From assembly GCA_027972325.1 (NCBI GenBank), contig JAPMOS010000070.1, forward strand, positions 5,001-37,500: 32,500 nt of DNA, in the 5' to 3' direction. This DNA is from Paratrimastix pyriformis. Lineage: Eukaryota; Preaxostyla; Paratrimastigidae. This document shows positions 1 through 8,800 of the stretch, in pieces. The notes under the pieces are model-generated. The model was not told where the DNA came from, searched no databases, and saw only the letters and a list, made by a program, of their open reading frames with translations. Positions within the stretch are counted from its first letter, which is position 1. The number at the start of each line of letters is the position of its first letter. Made by a program: the position numbers and the translations under genes.

Positions 1-111
1 CATCATCATCATCATCATCATCATCCAATCATCATCATCATCATCATCATCCAATCATCCTCATCATCCAATCATCCTCATCATCCAATCATCCTCATCA
101 TCATCATCATA
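1..111. repeat. ATC/CAT trinucleotide microsatellite
   Basis: The window opens with CAT/ATC trinucleotide repeats broken at intervals by CATCC steps. The same unit, on the opposite strand as GAT/ATG, forms the large microsatellite inside an intron of the BUD22-like gene at 2294-2510. The array runs off the left edge, so its full length is unknown. I see no coding signal in it. Confidence 0.95.
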
Positions 112-207
112 TTTGCTCACGCCGTTCCGCCTCTCATTTCTGTCCCGTTTCTCCCCCCAATCCAGGAGCTTCATCCCCAGCTGGACTCGGCTGCCCGTGG
201 CGGCTTT

Positions 208-395
208 TTGGCTGATCTGCTTGGGGCGGTGGAGGCACGGTGGGACCTGGGCCCAGCACCATCCGAGGCCGAACAGCAACAGCAACAGCAACAGCAGCCG
301 CAGCAACAACAGCAGCAGCAGCAGCCGCAGCAGCCGCAGCAGCAGCAACAGCAACAGCAGCAGCAACAGCAACAACAACAACAACAGCAGCAGCA

Positions 396-456
<61 letters not shown>

Positions 457-468
457 CCACAACAATGA
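208..468 (+). CDS. Possible polyglutamine-tract protein, hypothetical
   Basis: An ATG-initiated frame begins MADLLGAVEARWDLGP and then runs almost wholly into glutamine with a few prolines, ending at TGA 466-468. About 65 of its 86 residues lie in the CAG/CAA tract. The short non-repeat start has no family I recognise. The other two forward frames are also open across the repeat (poly-Ser/Asn and poly-Ala/Thr), so an open frame here is weak evidence of coding. The mixture of CAG and CAA instead of a pure repeat would fit selection for glutamine. It could also be one exon of a larger gene that I cannot trace, or plain satellite DNA. Confidence 0.25.
271..465 (+). repeat. CAG/CAA trinucleotide tract with CCG interruptions
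   Basis: About 195 nt of CAG and CAA triplets are interrupted by rare CCG or CCA. On the plus strand it reads as glutamine in the frame starting at 208. Interrupted CAR tracts of this kind usually encode polyglutamine, but no supporting gene context is visible. Confidence 0.95.
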
Positions 469-881
469 AATCCCCTGGGGGTGCTGCTGTATATCCGTTT
501 TGCCATCCGCACCAGAAAACAAACGGGGAGACGGGAAAACAGCTCTGGGGGGGGGGGGGGGGGGGCGGGGGAGGGAGGGAGGAGGAGGGGGAGGGGGGGA
601 GGAGGAGGATGGAAGGAGGTTTGTTTTTGAGAACCCGGCGGTCAACCGATCGTTGATGCACGAAAAGTTGTCAAAAAGGTGAATGAACGAAGTGAAAGAA
701 AGGGAGAGAAATAAAGTGGCTTTTGTTTTAGTTGGCGGCGCCGCCCCTTGTGGGCGCGAGCCGACCCATGGGCCACTTGGGGCGCTCCTTGCGGGCTTGT
801 CTCGCGGGGAGGGCGGACCGGGAGGTCTATGTTACCCGCGGGCTTCGGCCCGAGAACGGACTCGGCGTCAGCCGGGAAGTA

Positions 882-926
<45 letters not shown>

Positions 927-1480
927 GTGTTTTTTGTTTTTTTTGTCGTTGCGTTTGTGCACGGAGAAGCAGCCTGGGGACTGACTCGGGCTGGGCTGGG
1001 CGTTCTTGGCCGGAGGAAGAAGAAGAATAATGCTCGGTGGTAAAAGAAATCCACGCAGAATTTATCGGATTCATGAAACTGGGAGCCAAACCACGCGAGT
1101 CATCGGTTTCCGCAGGCCGGCAGCAGCTGTGGTTCCGGCGGCGCTCCTCCGCGCAGGCCCTCCGTCCCCACGACTGGCCGCCACAGGTGACTGTTCGCCC
1201 CGGCCCCAGCAAGTTCCGCCCCCGGCCCCCAGTTCGCTCAACTGTGTGGCATTTGAGATGAACCCTTCCTGTCGGATTGATCATCTTCCTTCCCTTTGTT
1301 CGACACCCACCCACCCAGCCCATTCCGGCGGCGCGGATCTGCTGTGCGGTTTCAGAGGACAGGATCCAGTCGTGTTCTCTTCATCACCACACCGGGGCGG
1401 CACGGGGGGTTCTTCACAAGACGACCCCCCACACACACACACACAAAGAGAAACTGACTTTCATCGGCTGGCTCTGCTCT
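469..1480. other. Stretch without a recognisable gene
   Basis: This kilobase holds a G-rich run (about 548-610, including an uninterrupted G tract near 548-565), an AC microsatellite (883-924) and a shorter AC run (about 1432-1445). Several frames are open, but they overlap on both strands, are rich in Pro, Arg and Gly, and show no conserved motif. The right end would include the 3' untranslated region of the minus-strand BUD22-like gene, whose stop codon is at 1481-1483. Confidence 0.6.
883..924. repeat. AC dinucleotide microsatellite
   Basis: An uninterrupted CA/AC run of about 42 nt. Open frames reading His-Thr or Val-Cys through it are artefacts of the repeat. Confidence 0.95.
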
Positions 1481-2298
1481 TCACTCGTCGTCGTCGTCGG
1501 CAAACTTAATCTTCTTGCCCGCGAACTGGTTAATCATGGTGGCCTTCTGGGCCTGCTGCTTGCGGGCCTGCCAGGAGGGGTGCAGCATATGATCGGGCAC
1601 CCGGGCCGGCGATGTCGCTGCCGGGGCGGCGGCGGCAGCAGCAACAGGCCGCCCACGACCGCCTCGTTCCCTTGTTGGCGGTGGTTGCTGTCGCTGTTGG
1701 GGCCCTTGGGGCTTTTTCGCGGGGGTCGGTGGCGCCCGGGATCGAACCGGGGCGGCCGCGGATGGTTTTTTGGGCGCGGGCTTGGCTGGTTCCTCGTCAT
1801 CAGGCTGTGATGGGCGCGGCTTCTTTGTGGGTGCGCTGGTGCCCTTCCCCGAGGGTGCTGCTGTGGGCGGCCGCTTGGCAGGAGCGGCCGCAGGGACAGC
1901 CTGTTTTGGCGGCGGCTTGGCGGCGCTCGCTTTCTGGGGCGTCTTGGCGGCGCCAGCGGCGGCAGCCGGCTGTGGCGGCGGCGTCGTAGTCGCTTTATTG
2001 GGGGCGGCCGGGGCGGGACGTGTTCGGGGGGCGGGGGCCTTCTTCTCCTCCTCCTCCGGCCCCTCGCAGTCACTCTCATCAGCATCATCGCCACTGGGCG
2101 CCTCGGCGGCCTCATCATCATCATCATCATCACCGCCATCATCATATGTGGGTCGTTTCTTCGGGGTTTTGGCTGCGGCCTCCGCCTCCGCCGCCTCCTC
2201 TTGGTCATCCTCGCCCATCAGGGCCCGAAGAGTGCGCCGGTTCTCACGGCCACGCCGCTTGGAGCTGCTCTTGTTCTGCGGCGGGGAAGGAGAGATGG

Positions 2299-2391
<93 letters not shown>

Positions 2392-3353
2392 CTGGATGAT
2401 GATGACTGGATGATGATGATGACTGGATGATGATGACTGGATGATGATGACTGGATGATGATGACTGGATGATGATGACGACGATTGATGATGACGACGA
2501 TTGGGCGATGATATGTAATGATGATGACGATGACAGGGCGGAGGATAGGGGTGGAAGGTCAGACATGGGGGAGGATGGCAACACCGTAGCGCTTCTGCTT
2601 GAGCTTCTGTACCATCTGGTCGACCTGCCCGGGGTGGTGTGTGTATGGGGGGGGTGAGGCGGAGGTTGAGACGATTCTTGCTTCGATGTGAACAAAGCGG
2701 ATCCAAACCTTGGACATGGTGACAATCGCCTGGATGCACTGCTCCTGCTCCGCGGTGAAATTCGCCTCAACCGGGGGGGATGTCGACTGCGCCGGAAGAA
2801 AATCCAACCCGAACAGCAGTCGGGTGCGATCCAATAGAAGATCGAGATCCAATTTCTAAAAAGAAGGATAAGTGATATCGTGCCTGTGGTGATGTGCCGG
2901 TGGACAGACTTTCACAAAGGCAAGGAGGCCGGTCAACTCTGCGAATCGCGGCGATGGGGCCGTGAGGCCTTTGAGTTTCTTGGAAATCCTGTGTCCCGTG
3001 GGCTAAAAACAGTGATCGTTTGGTGCGGGACAGACTTTTGAATCTCGAACGCCTTGGCAAGTTTCAGTTGTTTTCGGAGTTCCTTGGTGTCGTGATGCCT
3101 GCCGGAAGGGATGAAAGCTGAGCTTTCGGCAAACGGACCTCTGATTTTGGGCGTACTTCTGCTTCAGCTCTTCGAGTTTCTGGATGGCCTCCTCTTTAGG
3201 AAGCTTTTGAAGAGCAGAACTCGATTTATTGAGATTGTACGAGCTGAGACGTCGCGTTTTGATGGTCGTTTTCAAACCGAGTCGCGCTTCGAGGACACTC
3301 ATCATCCACAAAAGCTTCTTGGACGACGACACGTCCTTCGAGGGTGCGCTCAT
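1481..3353 (-). CDS. BUD22: BUD22/SRFBP1-like ribosome-biogenesis protein, six exons
   Basis: BUD22 and its animal relative SRFBP1 are nucleolar proteins; yeast BUD22 acts in small-subunit rRNA processing. I read six exons on the minus strand: 3353-3139, 3098-3036, 2988-2910, 2855-2673, 2624-2565 and 2275-1481. They sum to 1395 nt, or 464 residues, and every junction keeps phase. The N-terminal half is helical and basic, with the family-like segment ELRKQLKLAKAFEIQK followed by KKLKGL. The middle is acidic and then Ala/Pro/Lys-rich. The C-terminus ends with the family signature: LHPSWQARKQQAQK and then FAGKKIKFADDDDE. Four of the five introns start GTCTG or GTCCG, and the fourth starts GTCTCA. 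The fifth intron contains a long GAT microsatellite. The ATG at 3353 is the first in frame, but an upstream exon cannot be excluded. The family call is strong because of the C-terminal signature; the function is inferred from homologues. Confidence 0.87.
2294..2510. repeat. GAT/ATG trinucleotide microsatellite inside an intron
   Basis: A near-pure GAT run of about 100 nt (2294-2392) is followed by degraded GATGATGACTG units to about 2510. The whole array lies in intron 5 of the BUD22-like gene (2276-2564), which makes that intron about 289 nt against roughly 40-55 nt for its siblings. Poly-Met, poly-Asp, poly-Ile and poly-Ser frames through it are artefacts. Confidence 0.95.
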
Positions 3354-3828
3354 CTGGCCGGAGGAGATAATCGTATTGGCCCGGGGAATAGAATCAACAG
3401 CCGGAGCGAAGAGAAAGCTCTTTCTTCAAGCCGAAGAAAAAGAGCGCCATCAGGCAAACGGCAAACCCCGTCCAATTTCTCGGCAGAGGCTCCGCGATGG
3501 GAAATTTTGCCTCTTGATCCTTCTTCCAGCTTGTATGCCAGTTGTGTTTGTGCGCCTCGGAGGAAGCTCACTCAAATCCACAAGAATACACGAGGTTCCA
3601 CTCCCCATCCCATTCCACAACCACCCACCTCATCAACTTGGAAGCGATCACGCCTCATCATCAGTCACTCCCCTCTCCGCGGCCTGCTGGCCAATCCAGA
3701 GCTTCATCCCATGACTCTCGGCTCCCAGGGTTTTCTGGCGCCAAAAAAAGGGAGGAGACGGAAAATCATTTTGGAGGAGAAGAGGGAGGAATGAAGGTGT
3801 GAACGAGAGAAACGTAGGTGGTTTTTTG
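3354..3828. other. Intergenic spacer between BUD22-like and RNF213-like genes
   Basis: This lies upstream of the BUD22-like start (3353) and downstream of the RNF213-like stop (3829-3831), both genes being on the minus strand. Open frames exist on both strands but carry no motif I recognise. It should hold the promoter of the BUD22-like gene and the 3' end of the giant gene. I see no clear TATA box or polyadenylation signal. Confidence 0.5.
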
Positions 3829-5850
3829 TCACATGAAACTGGAAGCCGTGCAGCCCCGCAAGGCCATCGGTTTCCGTTTGATCGGGACGGCAGCGGCAGG
3901 CAAGGGTCGTCGGCCAGGAGCGGCCGGAGCAGCGGTGGTGCGTCTGGTGTGTTCCTGGACGAGGGCCCCGTGGAGAGCGCAGGTCTCGGAGATCAGAAAC
4001 CCGGCCGGCAGGTGAGCTTGGACGAGGTCCTCGAACTTGGCCTCAAAGTCCGTGTTGAGGGCCGGGTCAAGGAAGGGGTCCCGGGGCCACAGGGCCGGCG
4101 TGACGGACAGGAACTCGACCAGGGGATACTGCGGCCGGACGGACCCCTCCGCGAGCGATTCCTCCGAGAGGAACCGGAAGGCGAACCGACGCACAGCCGA
4201 GAGCAGCGCCTCCAGGCTCCACATCTTCAGCAAGTCGGCCACCCGGGCCTGGTTGGGGGGACTCAAGGGGGCCTGGAACGCCCTGGGAAGCGATCCGGAA
4301 GTGAAACTCCTTGCGGCGGCACACTCCTCGACGTACTCGTACAGGGCCACCACCCGGCCAACTGGGAGGGCCCCCAGGCAGCGTTGTTGAAGGAGCAGGG
4401 CGGCGCCGGGCCGAAGCCACTTCTGGGCGTACTCACCCAAGGGGATCGTTGGGTTCTCAGGGGCCATGTCAAGCGAGCACAGCACCAGGGCGAGCTGGCC
4501 CAAGACGTCGTTGGGGGCCAGGTTTTCCCGGTCAAGCTGTCCTTTTGTGACGGAATCGATGGGCCCTTGTGGGACGAGCTTTGACACCCGGGCTAAAATG
4601 TCCATGCGGGCACGGAGGAAGTCCTCCTGAAACACGAACCGGGGCAGAGCATCCTCGCCCTCAAGCTGAATGAGCGCCTTGCCCAGCACGACTTGGTTGG
4701 CCAGCCCCATTTCGACACGGTCGAGGTCAAACAGCACCTTGGCACCTTGGCCGATCTCAAGGTGATTGTAGCCGCGCCAGGCAACGCCGCCGAAATGAGT
4801 CCCCCACTGAAAGTCGATCACATCTGCTGGCTGCAATTCGGCCAGACGAACCTGGCGCAGAGTGACACCCGTGCCACAGCCCAGGTGACGGAGGGCAGGA
4901 CAGCGACCCTGGGCGACCAAGTCGCGAACCTCTTGCAGAAAATGCGTCTGGGTAGCGGCCAGCTCCGCTACGTAGGCACGCAGCACGCCTGTGGGCTCCA
5001 GACAGGCGAGCTTGATGGAATGAGTGGCCGTGATGGGTTCCGAGACTGGGAAGGTCTCACACTGGTGCCGGTGGACCAACAGCCGCACCTGCTGCCAGGC
5101 CTCCTCGAATTGGACGAACTGGGCCCGGAGTCTGTCTGGGTCTCTCTGATCCTGGATGAACCACTGCACGACCATGTCCGAGTTCCGGGGGAGCCTGTAG
5201 TTGAGGCGCTCGTGCACCGAGAGGACAAAGGGCATCAGCTGGCTCAGACAGCCACCCTCGCTGAGCGTCAGGGCGTTGTTTTCGAGGTCGGGATTCTGAT
5301 AGCTCCCCTCGGCGATGGCGGCCTCCTCGTTGGGTGGGTGCGTGCTTTTCAATAAGAGCATCAAAAAGGGATGCTGATCCTTCTCCTGCAAGGCGTGCGC
5401 CTGCAGCGCCTCAAACGTGGGCAGAGCCACCGAGCGGAAGAAACGAGGCATCCGGTGCGCACAGTACTCGGGGCTGGACGGCAGTTTGCGCTCTTCAATC
5501 TCATCTTCAAGTGTCAGCACGTCGTTGGCAAGACCCGTCGTCTCCAAGGCACGGGCCTTGAACTCGTCGGCCCGCTGCTGCACCGCGTCCGCGGTGAGAC
5601 CGGCCGCACACGTTGTGGCGAAGGCACGCTCCCACTGGTCCCGGGCGGCAGGGCTGAGCAGGGGCGGGGAGGCAAGCGGCCCTTGCCAATGATCGATCAA
5701 ACGTGCCACCACGGAATGCATCAAGCCACACAGCCGCTCGTCGGTGCAATTGAAGAGCTTTTGCATGGCGCGCCAATCAGCCTCCATGTGGACCCGGCAC
5801 CAAGCGAGGCCATTCTGTGCGGATGTCCCCATCTGGGCCGGCTGCAGGAT
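3829..5850 (-). CDS. RNF213: RNF213-like gene, C-terminal domain exon
   Basis: This single long exon encodes about 670 residues and ends at TGA 3829-3831. It begins around PAQMGTSAQNGLAWCRVHM and continues EADWRAMQKLFNCTDERLCG, which aligns by eye with the segment that follows the RZ finger in animal RNF213. Later landmarks are NYRLPRNSDMVVQWFIQDQ, the DVIDFQW region, VLFDLDRVEMGLANQVVLGK, and EDVLGQLALV-like helices (here NDVLGQLALVLCSLDMAPEN). A Pro/Ala-rich tail closes the protein. The 5' boundary is uncertain. Candidate splice acceptors precede CCGGCCCAG (about 5841), CCATCC (about 5850) and CAAACC (about 5880). The second fits the phase of the donor at 11122. A retrotransposon lies in the intervening interval, so the element may be intronic and the transcript could still be spliced. 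Confidence 0.87.
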   Translation of the reverse strand: MLQPAQMGTSAQNGLAWCRVHMEADWRAMQKLFNCTDERLCGLMHSVVARLIDHWQGPLASPPLLSPAARDQWERAFATTCAAGLTADAVQQRADEFKARALETTGLANDVLTLEDEIEERKLPSSPEYCAHRMPRFFRSVALPTFEALQAHALQEKDQHPFLMLLLKSTHPPNEEAAIAEGSYQNPDLENNALTLSEGGCLSQLMPFVLSVHERLNYRLPRNSDMVVQWFIQDQRDPDRLRAQFVQFEEAWQQVRLLVHRHQCETFPVSEPITATHSIKLACLEPTGVLRAYVAELAATQTHFLQEVRDLVAQGRCPALRHLGCGTGVTLRQVRLAELQPADVIDFQWGTHFGGVAWRGYNHLEIGQGAKVLFDLDRVEMGLANQVVLGKALIQLEGEDALPRFVFQEDFLRARMDILARVSKLVPQGPIDSVTKGQLDRENLAPNDVLGQLALVLCSLDMAPENPTIPLGEYAQKWLRPGAALLLQQRCLGALPVGRVVALYEYVEECAAARSFTSGSLPRAFQAPLSPPNQARVADLLKMWSLEALLSAVRRFAFRFLSEESLAEGSVRPQYPLVEFLSVTPALWPRDPFLDPALNTDFEAKFEDLVQAHLPAGFLISETCALHGALVQEHTRRTTAAPAAPGRRPLPAAAVPIKRKPMALRGCTASSFM

Positions 5851-8800
5851 GGCTGGACGCGGGGCCGGATCGGCGGTTTGCTGGCAGAGAGAACATGCTG
5901 TGTATTTGCGAGGGCGCAGGCGACAAGTTCAAGAGAAAGCTTACTCGCGCCTTCGCGCCATGCGTTACACTCCGGGGGGGGGCCGGGCCAAATGACCCGT
6001 ACGATGGCTCCTCCCGGCCGGGGGCCCGCCTGGTGGCGGGGCCGCCCGGTGATGGGTGTGGGTGTTGGGGAGGGGTGCTCAGGGGCGGGTGGGGTGGGTC
6101 GTGGGCCCCGGGCGGCCGCTACGGCGTGGCCAGGGCGCGGGGCCCACCGCGGCAGCTGCGCCGTTGCGCATGGTCATGAGCGCGAGGGCGTCCCGAACCA
6201 GAAGGGTCGAGACGGAGGAGAGGGCCCGCTGGAGGTCGGTTCGCGCGGCAGGGGGGTCGGCCGGTGTCAGCCGCGACAGGGCCTGGCATGTGGCCCGGGG
6301 CACGGTCCCTCGGGCCGACAGGATCACCGGCACCGCGCGGCAGGGCTGCCCGGTGGCCTCCGTGACGGCCTGGCAGAGGGCGACGTAGTGGGCCGCCTTG
6401 GCCGCCGCCTGCGCCGGCCAGTCGTGAGTCTGGCCAGTGACGGCCACGTCGAGCAGCCACCAGGTGCCGTCAGAGCCGCGGGACTGCAGCACCAGGTCGG
6501 GGTGCACGTCGCGGAGGGCGGCGGGGAGCTTGGCCAGCAGGGAGGGTGGGAAGGCGGGTGCGCAGTTGGTTGCCGACACGCCCATGTAGTGCCGCGTGAC
6601 CCAGTCGCGTTGCCCGCCGAACCAGGCCCAGAGTCGGCGGACCACCCGGTCGTGGCGGGCCGTGTAGAAGTCGTGGTACCTGCCGCAGCCGGACAGCAGG
6701 TGGGACATGGTCTCGGGGCCGCCGTGGCAGAGGGGGCAGGTGACGCCCACCGGGGGGGCGCCGCCGGCAGATGCTGAGGCCTTCCGCGCGTACCGGCATC
6801 GAATGGTTTGCAGGGTGGGGAAGGTGCCGAACAGCAGCCAGACGAGCCGGCGCACCTTCCAGTCGGGGCGGCCTGCTGGCGCCAGGCGGGCGCGGCCAGC
6901 TTCTGCTCGAGGCCGTCCAGGGTGACCCCGAGGAGAATCGGCTGCGCCGGGGCCCAGCCTCGGGCCTCCTCCCTCGCACTGGAGGGCCTGGCAGAATCCC
7001 CGGGCTACCGCGAGCGTGAAGGGTCGGGTGGGGTACGGCAGCGGGGCGTCCTTGGGGCCCGAGGGGCGGAAGGGCATCTCCGGCGGGCAGGCCAAGCCCT
7101 GCTGGATGGGGGGTGGTGGGCCGGCCTTGTCGGTGGGGGGCGGGGCTGCCGCGGCCTCGCCGGCCAGCCGGTCGGCCTGCAAATTGCCCCACAGGTGGGG
7201 GCAGCCGGGGCCACCGCGTCCACGTGGGAGGGCACGTGATGGCAGAGGAGGCGTGGCCACCGGGAGACCAGCTCGTCCCGGAGTCGGAGGACCTCCTGCT
7301 GCGACTGGGTCAGGCAGGTGGCGCGGCACAGGGCCCCGAGGGCGTACTCGCTGTCCGACAGCAGCAGCACGCACCGGTCTCGGCCGACTCGCTCCCGGCC
7401 GAGGAGGTCGATGGCCAGCCGGATGGCCTCGATCTCGGCCTGGGCGTTGCTTGTGGGCCACTGGAGGGTGCGGCGCAACGACAGTGCGCGGCCGTCGGGG
7501 TGGATCAGGACCGCGGCGGCGCCCCCGCGGAGCTGGCCCTCAGGGCCGCACTCGAAGGACCCGTCGGTGTAGACCTGGATGGCATCGGCGGGCATGGCGC
7601 GGAGGACATCGACAACTTTCATCAGGCGCAGCTCCTTGCGGCGCGCGGGCTCGGGGTCACTGCCCCGGCAGCGGGGAACAGTCGGCCACCCCGGATCAGG
7701 TGGCTGGTCAGCAGCCACCCGCCCTGGCCCCGCGCCAGAGTGAACGAGTGGCGTGTCTGCGCCTCGGCCAGCCACTGCCAGAGGCTGCGTGGGGTGGGGG
7801 CCACGAGCCCCTTTTGGTGGGGGCGGCGGCGGGCGGGTTGCGGGGATATCGTGGGTCGGGCGGCGGCCGCCAGGGCCCGGGCCATGGCGTTGGGGCGCTC
7901 CCACTGGGCGATGAACTGGCCGTTGGGGGGCGGGGTGAGGAGCCGGGCGATCAGGCAGAGGTGGGCTTGGCGCAGGAGGCCTCGATCCTCGGGAGGCCCG
8001 GGCCTTGGCCGGCCAGGAAGAGGAAGTCGCGCGGGACACCCGGGAAGAAGCGTTTGTCGGTCCTCAGTGGGCGACCCGTGAGCCATGCGGAGGCGTACCG
8101 GGCCAGGTCGTCCTCGAGGGCGCGGCACTGCTCCGTCGATGGACAAATCGCCGTCATGCCATAGAGTAGCGTCGGGAAGGCCCATTCCCTGACGCACTCG
8201 ATTTTCGCCAGGGGCGGCAGCACGCAGGCATGGATGCGGGCCAGCCGGTCGTTCCAGGAGGCCGTGATGCGCTGGAGGTGGTCGTCCCAGGAGCCGTCGA
8301 AGCGCACGGTGTATCCCAGGTAGGTGTAGGTGGTGGTGTCGCCCATGGCCGGGATGGGCTGACCTTGGAGCTGCAGGAGGAAGCCCGGCTGGGCGTGGCC
8401 CTTGTCGGCGGCCAGGATGGCGCATTTCTTCGCATTCAGGCGCAGCCGGGCCCAGGCCAGGAAGGCCTCCAGCCTGTCGCAGAGCACCCGCAGGGCCGCG
8501 TCGCTGGCGGCGGTCACCACGAGATCGTCGGCAAAGGCCTGGCAGCTGGCGGCGGTGGTGGGGTCCCCGGCCAGGCCGGCACCCAGCGGGCCCAGGGTCG
8601 GGTCGGGCAGCTCGAGCCAGCGGAGGAGCGGATCAAGGGCGAGGAGGAACACCACCGGGCTCAGTGCGTCGCCTTGTTTGACCCCCTTTCAAGAGCGATT
8701 GGGGGGAGGGGCTCGTCGGGGCGGCCCCGGTCGTAGCAGTCCCGCCAGGTCATGGAGAGCCCCTGGTAGAGCTCGAGGATGGCCGCCTGCAGGTGGCCGG

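Noticed and set aside
1770-2413. Poly-Met, poly-Asp and poly-Ile frames across the GAT array
   Set aside because: They are produced by the trinucleotide repeat itself, which lies inside an intron.
3799-8164. Long plus-strand open frames opposite the RNF213-like C-terminal exon and the retrotransposon
   Set aside because: They are complements of conserved minus-strand coding sequence in very GC-rich DNA, where antisense stops are rare. None has a recognisable motif.
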